Source: Rhizobium acidisoli (GTDB lineage Bacteria > Pseudomonadota > Alphaproteobacteria > Rhizobiales > Rhizobiaceae). From it: a stretch of 64,000 nucleotides of DNA. The stretch's first letter is position 1, and each line of letters starts with the position of its first letter. Shown here piece by piece: positions 12,200-21,024 of the stretch. A program made the position numbers and the translations under genes. The notes under the pieces are model-generated. The model was not told where the DNA came from. It made no database searches and saw only the letters and a program-made list of their open reading frames with translations. Where the stretch lies: NCBI RefSeq assembly GCF_002531755.2, contig NZ_CP034999.1, positions 558,001 through 622,000 on the forward strand, given 5' to 3'.

Positions 12200-12545
12200 G
12201 CCAGTGTAAGGCACTGGGCCGCATTGTCGGGATGCAGACGGACGTGCCGCGCGCCGCAACATCGAGCATTCCGGCACAAAACTTTTAGCCCCGGAGCCGC
12301 CGGCTTGCAGTTCGGGATAGCCGCCGGGCAGGTAGATGGCATCGCCATCGGCGGCCGGCGTCGCCAGCGAGCGGTGAGAGGAGCAAAATCTCAGCCCCGC
12401 GGCGCCGCCAGCCGAGCAACATATGCTCGTAGGCCAAAGACTACATCGCGCGCCACGGCGACCCGGGTGCCGATCGGCATCAGCCGATCGATATTGGCGG
12501 CTGCGAGCTCTTCACGCCGCGCCCTGCGATATTGGCCATCGCCGT
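12200..12545 (-). pseudogene. cobB relic (cobyrinate/hydrogenobyrinate a,c-diamide synthase)
   Basis: Minus-strand pieces in three frames match the CobB glutaminase/ATPase family in order: EELAAANIDRLMPIGTRVAV, then ARDVVFGLRAYVARLAAPRG, then DAIYLPGGYPELQAG, then FCAGMLDVAARGTSVC. Frameshifts separate them, and the glutaminase cysteine region (GECGGYM) is missing. It is convergent with fnrN. A core cobalamin gene fragment here suggests that fnrN came in with flanking chromosomal DNA. Confidence 0.7.
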
Positions 12546-12958
12546 CTGCGTGACGAAATCATCGGAGCAAGTCGCGTGCCTATTCGCGCACCGTTTGCGT
12601 TTCACCATTTTCGATGCACGGTCCGAGCCTGGCGACCCCTTTTTGTCGGGCCTCAAACATTCTTGTCCAGTTTCAGACAAGAAAAGGTGCGCGGGTAGAC
12701 ATACGCACGAGCAGAACCTCAAACACCGTGACCCGCGCCGGCTTCGTTTCCCGCCGCGACCGGATCGGCGGGCAGCATGCTAAAGTTCTGGTAGGCGGCA
12801 GAGACCCTGATCGAGATGCGGTCGGAAGTAGCCAACACAGCGCCCTGCCGCCAGCGCGGGACAAAGGCTTCACAATTCACCTTGCCCGCATAGGCAAGCG
12901 CTCGAATACGGCGACGAAGGCTCTGTGCTGACCGCAAGTCCAGTTCCTTCAGGTCAAA
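12546..12958. other. Non-coding region between the cobB relic and the prxS promoter
   Basis: Contains a TGT-N10-ACA site at 12664-12679. A frame at 12964-12719 (minus) begins MPFDLKELDLRSAQSLRRRI but has no recognised family. No supported gene. Confidence 0.4.
12664..12679. promoter_or_regulatory. Possible NifA upstream site for prxS-rpoN2
   Basis: TGTCCAGTTTCAGACA matches TGT-N10-ACA. It is about 280 bp upstream of the -24 element of prxS, farther than usual but still possible. Confidence 0.45.
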
Positions 12959-12974
12959 TGGCATGACGCTTGCT
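12959..12974 (+). promoter_or_regulatory. Sigma-54 promoter of prxS-rpoN2
   Basis: TGGCATGACGCTTGCT: GG at -24 and GC at -12 with correct spacing, about 80 bp before the prxS ATG. It implies that rpoN2 is made from a promoter that itself needs sigma-54 and NifA, a positive loop. Confidence 0.8.
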
Positions 12975-13053
12975 CCCCCGGCGTGTGGGCCGAGGTCGGA
13001 TTTGTTTCGTGACCGAGAGGCCGCACATAAATCTTCCTAGAGGAGCTTCATTG

Positions 13054-13593
13054 ATGACCATGGAAAAGCAGGTCCCTATTGTCACCTTTCGCACGCGGGT
13101 TCGCGACGAGTCTATATCCGGTCCCAACCCCTACCGCTGGGAAGACAAGACAACCGACGACTATTTCAGCGGTAAGCGGGTAATCCTTTTTTCCCTGCCA
13201 GGCGCCTTCACCCCCACCTGCTCCACTTTCCAACTGCCCGATTTCGAGAGTCTTTATGTCGAGTTTAAGAAGAAGGGCATTGACGAAATCTACTGTCTCT
13301 CCGTCAACGATGCCTTCGTCATGAATGCTTGGGGCAAGGCCCAGGGGCTGAAAAATGTCAAGCTTATCCCGGACGGCTCGGGAGAATTCACTCGCAAAAT
13401 GGGTATGCTCGTCGCCAAGGACAATCTCGGATTCGGTCTGCGCTCCTGGCGCTACGCTGCCGTGATCAATAATGGCGTCGTGGAGGAGTGGTTCGAGGAG
13501 GAAGGCTTTGGCGACAACTGCGCAACCGATCCGTATGGCGTCTCTTCACCGCAAAACATTTTGAAATGCCTCAAGACCCCAGCCTTCGCATGA
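13054..13593 (+). CDS. prxS: Peroxiredoxin PrxS (Prx5 type)
   Basis: Thiol peroxidase that reduces peroxides, protecting nitrogen-fixing bacteroids. 179 residues from the ATG at 13054, behind an AGAGGAGC ribosome site. The peroxidatic-cysteine motif GAFTPTCSTFQLPDFE is near residue 50, followed by the thioredoxin-fold features SVNDAFVMNAWGK and VVEEWFEEEGFGDNC with a possible resolving Cys. It is the first gene of a pair with rpoN2 (75 bp gap), an arrangement described for R. etli. Regulated by the sigma-54 promoter at 12959. Confidence 0.92.
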   Translation: MTMEKQVPIVTFRTRVRDESISGPNPYRWEDKTTDDYFSGKRVILFSLPGAFTPTCSTFQLPDFESLYVEFKKKGIDEIYCLSVNDAFVMNAWGKAQGLKNVKLIPDGSGEFTRKMGMLVAKDNLGFGLRSWRYAAVINNGVVEEWFEEEGFGDNCATDPYGVSSPQNILKCLKTPAFA

Positions 13594-13667
13594 GCAGAGA
13601 AGCCAACGACCAGCAGCTACCACTTGTCGCGCACACCTGCGCCGAACGATAGGAGTTTGCTCGAACC

Positions 13668-15122
13668 ATGAAGTCCTTTACAAGCCTTCATCAGCGTCAG
13701 CAGCAATCGCTGGTTATTACACCCCAGCTCATCGAGTCTATTCGCATGCTGCAGCTGGCGCACACCGAACTGAATCAATTCGTGGAACAGGAAATCGAGA
13801 AGAACCCATTTCTCGACCTGGCGTCGAATGACAGCGGGGCTTCTGGCGACGTATCGCCGACTGTGGCGGATAATCAAAACATTAGCGCGCGCGAAGACCA
13901 CGTTGATGGGCCGGCCAGGACGGACATGCCTGAGCTGTCGAGTCCCTGGAAATCAATCCGCGACACAGGCAACCTTTCGCCGGGGGAAAGGCCTTCTCTG
14001 GATGAGTTCGCCGCCTCGACTGAGACATTGCACGAACATGTCGCCCATCAGATCGCCCTCACCGCCTTCACACCCCAGGAGCGGCTGATTGCTGGCGCGC
14101 TTGCCGATCATCTGGATGACACTGGGTATCTGCAAGTGAACCTTCTGGAGCTAGCAGAGAGGCTAAATAGCCCTGAGGCTAGAGTGAAACTGGTTCTTGA
14201 GGCTTTGCAGCTATTTGACCCACCGGGCATTTTTGCGCGAAGTCTGACCGAATGCCTCGAGATTCAGCTGCGCCAGCGAGACCGGTTCGACCCGGCCATG
14301 GCAGCTCTGGTCGCAAATCTCGAGTTGCTTGCGCGACGCGATTTTCGAGCACTGAAGCGACGTTGCCGGGTCGATGAAGACGATCTTCTCGATATGTTGA
14401 ACGAAATCCGTGCCCTTGACCCAAAGCCTGGGAACCAGTTCCAGTCCGCAGGGTCGGAATCCATCATACCCGACGTCTTCGTCCTGCCCTCGCCGGGAGG
14501 CGGATGGCAAGTCGAACTTAATCGGGAGGTTCTGCCCAAGGTACTGATCAACCAAACCTATTTTGCGCAAGTTACTCGCCTAACCGCCCAAAGTTCGAAA
14601 GATCAGTCGTTCCTCAACGAATGCTTCCAGAACGCGAGCTGGTTGGTTCGGAGTCTCGATCAGCGCGCTACGACAATCCTCAAGGTGGCGACCGAAATCG
14701 TGCGCCACCAGGATGTCTTTCTGGAAGATGGCATTGCCCATCTTCGGCCTCTCAATCTTAAGACCATCGCTGACGCGATCGACATGCACGAGTCCACTGT
14801 AAGTCGGGTGACGTCGAACAAATATATTCTCACGCCCCGCGGCGTGTTCGAACTCAAGTATTTTTTCACAGTTGCGATCCCCTCGTCACAAGGCGGTGAC
14901 GCGCACTCGGCCGAAGCTGTGCGCCATCAGATTAGGGCAATTATTGCCGCAGAAACGCTCGATGATGTGCTGTCCGACGATGGCATCGTTGCGAGGCTCA
15001 AGGAAACTGGCGTCGACATTGCTCGCCGCACAGTCGCCAAATATCGCGAGGCGATGAACATCCCCTCGTCCGCGCAACGCCGGCGGGAGAAACGGTTTGT
15101 ACTGGCGGCCGCTGAGGGATAA
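13668..15122 (+). CDS. rpoN2: RNA polymerase sigma-54 factor RpoN2
   Basis: Alternative sigma factor directing RNA polymerase to -24/-12 promoters with NifA. 484 residues, start MKSFTSLHQRQQQSLVITPQ. Region I has the glutamine-rich LVITPQLIESIRMLQL segment. The core-binding region is central. The C-terminal RpoN box reads ARRTVAKYREAMNIPSSAQR, next to an HTH (HESTVSRVTSNKYI). The symbiotic copy follows prxS. A chromosomal rpoN1 is expected elsewhere but is not in this window. Confidence 0.96.
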   Translation: MKSFTSLHQRQQQSLVITPQLIESIRMLQLAHTELNQFVEQEIEKNPFLDLASNDSGASGDVSPTVADNQNISAREDHVDGPARTDMPELSSPWKSIRDTGNLSPGERPSLDEFAASTETLHEHVAHQIALTAFTPQERLIAGALADHLDDTGYLQVNLLELAERLNSPEARVKLVLEALQLFDPPGIFARSLTECLEIQLRQRDRFDPAMAALVANLELLARRDFRALKRRCRVDEDDLLDMLNEIRALDPKPGNQFQSAGSESIIPDVFVLPSPGGGWQVELNREVLPKVLINQTYFAQVTRLTAQSSKDQSFLNECFQNASWLVRSLDQRATTILKVATEIVRHQDVFLEDGIAHLRPLNLKTIADAIDMHESTVSRVTSNKYILTPRGVFELKYFFTVAIPSSQGGDAHSAEAVRHQIRAIIAAETLDDVLSDDGIVARLKETGVDIARRTVAKYREAMNIPSSAQRRREKRFVLAAAEG

Positions 15123-15587
15123 TGGCCTTCGTACCATGGGTCATGCCCTTCCCACAATCCGCAAACCTGACACACCTGTGACATCATGCTTTGGTCCTTC
15201 TCCATAGATCGATTTGATATGGGCTGGCGACCGCAGCCTCGTCACGGGGAGCTTCAAAAGTTGTGCCGGCTGCTTAAGAAGTTCTAGAAAAGATTAGATG
15301 TCTGTTCCATAGCTCAAGCGCTTTGGCGGCTAAGCGGTTAATCACGAGGCTCGTGCCGATTTTTGATGTCGCGCAATCGACAAATCTGAAAGTAGTTGTC
15401 GGCTCCCATTCATTTTTCGCCGAACCGCTAGGAATTCGGTGCGGCGGCAACGAGAGCCCCAACCGGAATGACAAACGGAGCGACGCGGGCAGACGTTCTG
15501 GAGTTGACGCGTTTTCGGGATGCCCGATGTTCGACGACGCAGGAATACAACACACGGGCCGGTGGAGCTCTTGGTCTCCTCACCGCT
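15123..15587. other. Intergenic region between rpoN2 and iscN
   Basis: Holds a NifA-type site (15367-15382) and leads to the iscN sigma-54 promoter. Overlapping short frames at 15274-15593 have no family pattern. No gene supported. Confidence 0.5.
15367..15382. promoter_or_regulatory. NifA upstream site for iscN
   Basis: TGTCGCGCAATCGACA matches TGT-N10-ACA, about 205 bp upstream of the -24 element at 15588. Confidence 0.55.
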
Positions 15588-15603
15588 TGGCACGGTGCAT
15601 GCA
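15588..15603 (+). promoter_or_regulatory. Sigma-54 promoter of iscN
   Basis: TGGCACGGTGCATGCA: complete -24 half and GC at -12 with proper spacing, 43 bp before the iscN ATG. Confidence 0.8.
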
Positions 15604-15645
15604 CGGTAATCCGAAATGCGCCATCGAACAGAAAGGAATCATCCC

Positions 15646-15963
15646 ATGATCAAGCTCACAGAGAATGCCGCTGCCATCATGAACGTCGCGCTTTCCCGAG
15701 CCGAGCAGGCGGAAGGCTTTCGCATCGCGGTCGAGGCAGGTGGGTGCGCCGGCTACAAATACCTGGTGGGGCTGGAGAGCGTCCAGGGCCAGGGCGACGC
15801 GGTGATCGAAACAGATGGGGTCAAGGTGTTCGTTGACGCCGGCTCCCAAGCACACATCAACGGCATGACGATCGACTTTGTGACGGCGCCCGAATCCTCC
15901 GGTTTTGTCTTCGACAATCCCAATGCGCAACAGAAGTGCACTTGCGGCAAATCTTTCGGCTGA
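15646..15963 (+). CDS. iscN: IscA/HesB-like Fe-S assembly protein IscN
   Basis: A-type Fe-S carrier delivering clusters, here presumably to nitrogenase proteins. 105 residues from the ATG at 15646, with a ribosome site (AGAAAGGAATC) in front. The three conserved cysteines of the A-type family are present: GGCAGYKYLVGLE (about 36) and the C-terminal KCTCGKSFG. It heads the iscN-nifU'-nifS-nifW group, as in R. etli, under its own sigma-54 promoter. Confidence 0.93.
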   Translation: MIKLTENAAAIMNVALSRAEQAEGFRIAVEAGGCAGYKYLVGLESVQGQGDAVIETDGVKVFVDAGSQAHINGMTIDFVTAPESSGFVFDNPNAQQKCTCGKSFG

Positions 15964-15986
15964 TCACCGGGAAAGGGAGATAGCCC

Positions 15987-16420
15987 ATGTGGAATTATAG
16001 CGAAACGGTCATGATTTCCTTGTTCAATCAGAAGAACGACGGCATGCAGGAAAATCCCGTCATTGAGACCGGGGCAGCCGATGGTAGAGGGCCTGAATTG
16101 ATCATCGGAGTCGACCCAAAGGTGGAAGCGTTTCCGGTGACACCGTCGTCCTTGCGTGGCAACCCAGCGACCGCCTCCTCGTCAGCGCTGGCCGAACTCA
16201 TAACCCGAAAGCCCGCTGATAAAGCGCCTCGGACCGTCCGTCAGGAGACAGCAGGCTTTTTAGACTGTTTGCTGCCGGAGAAAAACGTCTGCTCATCCAC
16301 GGATTATCCTGAGGCAGCAAAATTTCGTGGCGGACATCCGGGCAAGGATCACGAAGGTGACGCCCCATCTTCAAACAGTTCCGTGCCGATGAAGGGTGAG
16401 CGAAGAAGCGTGCGTGTCAA
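15987..16420 (+). pseudogene. Degenerate nifU (N-terminal scaffold domain relic)
   Basis: Starts MWNYSETVMISLFNQKNDG like NifU. It retains the family order: ELIIGVDPKVEAF, ATASSSALAELITRKPADKA, FLDCLLPEKNVCSSTDYPEA. Two of the three scaffold cysteines are gone (the CGSA position reads GNPA), and the central [2Fe-2S] domain cannot be recognised. The frame stays open to 16937, but the part after about 16420 has no NifU pattern. It begins 24 bp after iscN. Probably non-functional as a scaffold; IscN or housekeeping SUF proteins may replace it. Confidence 0.65.
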
Positions 16421-16933
16421 GAAGCTCGATTTCATCACCAAGTCGCTCACTTCGCTAGGTCTGGCTGTAGCCGGACGACACTCGTCTAAGCCGTCGAAGA
16501 CGTGTCAGGGGTTTATACAGTACTGGTCGTCGAAAGCCTCGTTCCGGCAGAAGAGGACCATCAGACCGCCACAACAGAAATCTGAGGCCTTAAGAAGTTG
16601 GCAGGGTCGAACTCGATGTTGTAGCCGACAATCGCGTCGGGCAGGGTCAAAAAATCGCCGCCGCCTGCAACAGTTCAGTTCTCAGCGACAAGCTAGGCTG
16701 ACGACCCACCTAGTTAAGCCGCCGCGGCGAATCCAGCCATTGGAAACGGCGCGAGCGCAAAGCGTTCCTTCCTTTCTGCTGATGGCGGCGATGCGACATT
16801 ATCGACGCCAACAAGATCGCGCGACGCGCCATCGCACGACTCCAGCCCGCGCTGGCCGCCCGAGGCCAGCAAACAACAGCATGTACAAGACGCTGATGCA
16901 TTATCACCGCGTCCCCTCAGCCGAGATTGACCC

Positions 16934-18130
16934 ATGAGAGCGATCTATCTCGACAATAATGCAACAACCAGGGTCGATCCTGAAGTGGTTGAAGCCATGC
17001 TGCCGTTCTTTGCGGATCAGTTTGGAAACCCTTCGTCGGCGCACGCTTTTGGCTCCTCCATCCGGGAGGCGGTGAGGAAGGCGCGCCGGCAATTGCAAGC
17101 GCTGATCGGCGCCGAGTTCGATCATGAGATCGTGTTCACCTCGGGGGGGACGGAAAGCGACAATACAGCGATCCTTTCGGCGCTGGAGGTGATGCCTGAG
17201 CGCACAGAGATCGTGACCTCCGCAGTCGAGCATTCAGCGGTGCTGACACTCTGCGGCCATCTGGAGAAGACGCGCGGCGTGAAGGTACACAGGATCCCAG
17301 TGGATCGGCATGGACGTCTCGATCTTGACGCCTACGAGAACGCCCTCACTCATCGCGTAGCGATTGTTTCGATCATGTGGGCGAACAACGAGACGGGAAC
17401 CATTTTTCCGGTCGCTAAGCTTGCCGACATGGCCAAGAGGATCGGTGCACTTTTCCACACGGACGCGGTCCAGGCGGTCGGTAAGGTTCCAATGAACCTC
17501 CAACCTACTGCAATCGACATGCTGTCGTTGACCGGACACAAATTCCATGGACCAAAAGGAATCGGCGCACTCTATCTTAGACGGGGCGTATCTTTCTCCT
17601 CACTGGTCAAGGGAGGTCATCAGGAGCGCGACCGACGCGCAGGGACAGAAAATACGGCCGGGATTGTAGGTTTAGGCAAGGCTGCCGAACTCGCCTTGAA
17701 ATCAATGGACGACGAGACGACCCGATTAAGGTCGCTCCGAGATCGATTGGAGAACGGCATCGTCCAGCGTGTTCCAGGCGCCTTCGTAACCGGCGATCGG
17801 CTTAAGAGGTTGCCGAACACGGCGAACATCGCCTTTCAACGTGTCGAAGGCGACAGTATGCTCCTTCTTCTCAATCGCTATGGCATCGCCTGCTCTTCCG
17901 GGTCTGCCTGCTCCTCCGGTTCGCTGGAGCCGAGCCATGTCTTGAGGGCAATGGACATCCCTCATGCCGTGGCGCACGGAACAATCCGCTTCTCGTTCTC
18001 GCGCGATAACTGTGAGGAGGATGTCGACCGGGTGCTCGAAGTTTTACCTGGCATCGTTGAGAAGCTGCGGAGCCAATCCCGTTGCGGCCACGTGGCCGAC
18101 ACGAGCAGCCGTGTTCGTTCAGGGGAGTAG
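16934..18130 (+). CDS. nifS: Cysteine desulfurase NifS
   Basis: PLP enzyme that takes sulfur from cysteine for nitrogenase Fe-S clusters. 398 residues, start MRAIYLDNNATTRVDPEVVE. Motifs: FTSGGTESDN (about 74), SAVEHSAVL, NNETGT (about 153), HTDAVQA, the PLP lysine in LTGHKFHGPKG (about 203), and the active cysteine loop CSSGSACSSGS (about 325). It lies downstream of iscN and the nifU relic, apparently in their transcript. Confidence 0.95.
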   Translation: MRAIYLDNNATTRVDPEVVEAMLPFFADQFGNPSSAHAFGSSIREAVRKARRQLQALIGAEFDHEIVFTSGGTESDNTAILSALEVMPERTEIVTSAVEHSAVLTLCGHLEKTRGVKVHRIPVDRHGRLDLDAYENALTHRVAIVSIMWANNETGTIFPVAKLADMAKRIGALFHTDAVQAVGKVPMNLQPTAIDMLSLTGHKFHGPKGIGALYLRRGVSFSSLVKGGHQERDRRAGTENTAGIVGLGKAAELALKSMDDETTRLRSLRDRLENGIVQRVPGAFVTGDRLKRLPNTANIAFQRVEGDSMLLLLNRYGIACSSGSACSSGSLEPSHVLRAMDIPHAVAHGTIRFSFSRDNCEEDVDRVLEVLPGIVEKLRSQSRCGHVADTSSRVRSGE

Positions 18131-18144
18131 TAGCAGGCACGCTC

Positions 18145-18498
18145 ATGAAACGGCAATTCCTTCTCACCGATACGACCTGCATTACGGCGAACCTTCACCG
18201 GCATCGTATGAACGATCAGAGAAAAGCTGGGGCTCGTTCAGTCACACAGATCGCCAGTTCACCGCCAATGCGTGTTCATGAGGGCGTCCCGCGCCACATC
18301 ATCTTATTGGATCTCTCGACACCATCGGCGGATCGATTTCGACCACCAGCCTATGCCGATTCCAGTAGCAACGCGACTGCCTTGCGGGAAACCGCGTCGA
18401 ACCGCGAATTCCGTATGTTGCAGTTTGAGCTACGGGAGAACGGTCTCGAGATCACCGCTCACGACAAAGGGAAATCTTATGTGCCGTTGCCCCGCTGA
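18145..18498 (+). CDS. Hypothetical protein between nifS and nifW
   Basis: 117 codons open from an ATG (MKRQFLLTDTTCITANLHRH) with only a weak ribosome site. The last part (FELRENGLEITAHDKGKSYV) looks protein-like. It overlaps the nifW start by 20 nt in another frame. No family recognised; it may be a relic or a chance frame. Confidence 0.25.
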   Translation: MKRQFLLTDTTCITANLHRHRMNDQRKAGARSVTQIASSPPMRVHEGVPRHIILLDLSTPSADRFRPPAYADSSSNATALRETASNREFRMLQFELRENGLEITAHDKGKSYVPLPR

Positions 18499-18862
18499 CA
18501 GCAGTCCCATCAATGTCGAGGATATCCTCAATCGGCTGAAATGTCTCTCAGCTGCGGAGGAGTTCTTCGCAGCCCTAGGGGTCCGCTATGACCCGAAGGT
18601 TCTCGATGTCTCACGACTCCATATCATGAAGCGTATGGGCCAATACCTCGCGGCAGAGGACTTCTCCCATCTCCCTGACCAGGTAATCGCTGCTCGTGCC
18701 CGTGCCATACTGGAAAGGGCCTACTGTGATTTCGCCACCTCCGCGCCGCTCACGCACCGGGTCTTCAAGGTGCTCAGGGACCACAATCCGGACAGACCTG
18801 TCACACCCGGCCGCACCATTATCCCATTGGACTCCTTCCTGAAGCCGTTCGAAAAGGAATGA
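18479..18862 (+). CDS. nifW: Nitrogenase stabilising/protective protein NifW
   Basis: Small protein that binds and protects MoFe protein from oxygen or helps its maturation. 127 residues from the ATG at 18479, with AAAGGGA in front. Recognised by INVEDILNRLKCLSAAEEFF near the start and by the tail HRVFKVLRDHNPDRPVTPG with IIPLDSF, both family hallmarks. Lies between nifS and fixA. Confidence 0.9.
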   Translation: MCRCPADSSPINVEDILNRLKCLSAAEEFFAALGVRYDPKVLDVSRLHIMKRMGQYLAAEDFSHLPDQVIAARARAILERAYCDFATSAPLTHRVFKVLRDHNPDRPVTPGRTIIPLDSFLKPFEKE

Positions 18863-18882
18863 GCACGGTTGCGACACGACAA

Positions 18883-18898
18883 TGTCGGGAAGCCTACA
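18883..18898. promoter_or_regulatory. NifA upstream site for fixABCX
   Basis: TGTCGGGAAGCCTACA matches TGT-N10-ACA, 67 bp upstream of the fixA -24 element, an ordinary distance. Confidence 0.7.
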
Positions 18899-18964
18899 AT
18901 TCAGTCATATGCTAGCAACGCCGGAATTACAGCCGTTTCAAGGGGATAGCGGATGCCAAACGGT

Positions 18965-18980
18965 TGGCACGAATGATGCA
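18965..18980 (+). promoter_or_regulatory. Sigma-54 promoter of fixABCX
   Basis: TGGCACGAATGATGCA: GG and GC dinucleotides at correct spacing, about 60 bp before the fixA start. Confidence 0.82.
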
Positions 18981-19038
18981 CGCAAGCATATGTACTGACA
19001 AACCGGCCACCCATAGAGGGAGGGAGTAAGAAACCGCC

Positions 19039-19890
19039 ATGCACATAGTTATCTGTATCAAACAGGTACCGGACTCCGCACAAATACGAGTGCATCCGGT
19101 GACGAACACAATCATGCGTCAGGGGGTGCCAACCATCATCAACCCCTATGATCTGTTCGCCCTTGAGGAGGCACTCCAGTTGCGCGACCGCCATGGCGGC
19201 GAGGTGACCGTGCTCACCATGGGGCCGCCCATGGCAGAGGACGCGTTGCGCAAGGCGCTCACTTACGGCGCCGACCGCGCCGTACTCTTGACCGACCGTC
19301 ATTTTGCCGGCTCCGACACTCTGGCAACCTCGTTTGCTCTTTCGCAAGCCATCGCGAAGATCGGAGAGGCCTTCGGTACGCCCGATATCGTCTTTACGGG
19401 CAAACAGACCATCGACGGCGATACCGCCCAGGTTGGGCCTGGCATCGCCAAGCGCCTGGACCTCCTGCAGCTCACCTACGTGGCGAAAATCGTCTCTGTC
19501 GACATCAATGGGCGCGAGATTACGGTGGAGCGCCGCTCGGAAGGGGGCACGCAGACGCTGTTGAGCAAGCTCCCTTGCCTGATTACAATGCTCGAAGGCA
19601 CAAACGAAATCCGCCGCGGCTCGCTCGATGACGCGCTACGGGCCGCGCGCAGCCAGATCGTGAAGTGGAATGCGGCCGACGCTGGCATAGAGGACCTCAC
19701 CAAGTGCGGCCTGCGTGGCTCGCCAACCGTCGTTAAGAGGGTCTTTGCCCCTCCTGAGCGGCCGGAAAAGGCGGAGCAGATCGATACCGCGGAAAAAACG
19801 CCGCGCGATCTCGCGGAGGAGTTGATCGCTGGGATCTTTTTGCGCCAGCCGGCGCTCGAAAGCGAACTCGCCTTTGACGGCGAAGCGTAA
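19039..19890 (+). CDS. fixA: FixA, electron-transfer flavoprotein beta-type subunit
   Basis: With FixB forms the ETF-like half of the FixABCX complex, which bifurcates electrons from NADH to quinone and to the ferredoxin/flavodoxin feeding nitrogenase. 283 residues, start MHIVICIKQVPDSAQIRVHP with a strong ribosome site (GAGGGAGGGAG). ETF-beta features: NPYDLFALEEALQLRD, VLTMGPPMAEDALRKAL, and TGKQTIDGDTAQVGP around 115. First gene of fixABCX behind its own promoter. Confidence 0.97.
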   Translation: MHIVICIKQVPDSAQIRVHPVTNTIMRQGVPTIINPYDLFALEEALQLRDRHGGEVTVLTMGPPMAEDALRKALTYGADRAVLLTDRHFAGSDTLATSFALSQAIAKIGEAFGTPDIVFTGKQTIDGDTAQVGPGIAKRLDLLQLTYVAKIVSVDINGREITVERRSEGGTQTLLSKLPCLITMLEGTNEIRRGSLDDALRAARSQIVKWNAADAGIEDLTKCGLRGSPTVVKRVFAPPERPEKAEQIDTAEKTPRDLAEELIAGIFLRQPALESELAFDGEA

Positions 19891-19905
19891 AGGCAAGGAG
19901 CGACG

Positions 19906-21015
19906 ATGTTAAGCACCAATCGAGAGAGCCCTCCTCCAGCCGTTGGCCGTGCCGCCATGAAGAAAGAGCTGCCCGATCAGTTTAAGGACCATCGGCACGT
20001 TTGGGTCTTCATCGAGCTGGAGCGCGACCAGGTCCATCCCGTCTCCTTCGAGCTGCTCGGCGAAGGCCGCAAGCTCGCCGACAAGCTGGGCGTCCAGCTT
20101 GCCGGCGTCGTTCTCGGACCGCCGGAAGAGGCCACGTGGTTTGCCGTCGCCGAGGCTTTTGCATATGGCGCCGACCTTGCCTACCTCATCGAGGCCCCAC
20201 TGCTCGCCGACTATCGAAACGAGCCCTTCACCAAAGCATTGACGGATCTGGTTACTAACTACAAACCGGAAATCCTTCTTTTAGGGGCAACGACGCTCGG
20301 GCGCGACCTTGCCGGTTCCGTGGCGACGACCTTGTTGACAGGGCTCACGGCGGATTGCACCGAACTTGATGTGGATGCGGACGGCTCGCTTGCGGCGACC
20401 CGGCCGACTTTCGGCGGCTCCTTGCTGTGCACGATCTACACGCTCAACTGCCGGCCGCAGATGGCAACGGTTCGGCCGAGGGTCATGGCCATGCCGCCGC
20501 GCGGGAATAATAAGATCGGACGCGTCATTCGACACAAAGTGTCGATGATCGAGGAAGAGATCGTCACTAAGGTCCTCGGTTTCTTGTCTGATGGTCAGTC
20601 GGAGACGGCGAATCTCGCCTATGCGGATGTCGTGGTTGCTGGAGGCCTCGGTCTCGGCGCGGTGGAGAACGTGAAGCTTATGAAGAAACTCGCGCGGACG
20701 ATCGGGGCCGATTATGGCTGTTCGCGCCCCCTCGTCCAAAAGGGCTGGATGCCTGCTGATCGGCAGATCGGCCAAACTGGCAAAACCATCCGGCCGAAGC
20801 TCTACATAGCGGCCGGCATTTCCGGCGCCATCCAGCATCGCGTTGGCGTCGAGGGAGCTGATCTTATTTTAGCCATTAACACCGATCCTAACGCGCCGAT
20901 TTTTGATTTCGCTCACCTTGGCGTGGTCACCGATGCGATCCGTTTACTGCCGTCATTGACGGAACTATTCACCCATCGACTGTCGCCGCACAGTCGCGAT
21001 AAGCTTGCAAACTGA
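19906..21015 (+). CDS. fixB: FixB, electron-transfer flavoprotein alpha-type subunit
   Basis: ETF-alpha-like subunit carrying FAD. 369 residues, starting 15 bp after fixA. Alpha-subunit features: [20 protein letters not shown] near residue 35, [16 protein letters not shown], and the FAD-binding C-terminal part [46 protein letters not shown]. The first ~20 residues are unlike other ETFs; a start at the later ATG (19957) is possible. Confidence 0.96.
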   Translation: MLSTNRESPPPAVGRAAMKKELPDQFKDHRHVWVFIELERDQVHPVSFELLGEGRKLADKLGVQLAGVVLGPPEEATWFAVAEAFAYGADLAYLIEAPLLADYRNEPFTKALTDLVTNYKPEILLLGATTLGRDLAGSVATTLLTGLTADCTELDVDADGSLAATRPTFGGSLLCTIYTLNCRPQMATVRPRVMAMPPRGNNKIGRVIRHKVSMIEEEIVTKVLGFLSDGQSETANLAYADVVVAGGLGLGAVENVKLMKKLARTIGADYGCSRPLVQKGWMPADRQIGQTGKTIRPKLYIAAGISGAIQHRVGVEGADLILAINTDPNAPIFDFAHLGVVTDAIRLLPSLTELFTHRLSPHSRDKLAN

Positions 21016-21024
21016 GGGCGCCCC

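Noticed and set aside
12719..12964. 81-codon minus frame before prxS
   Set aside because: Overlaps the prxS sigma-54 promoter and has no family pattern; left unannotated.
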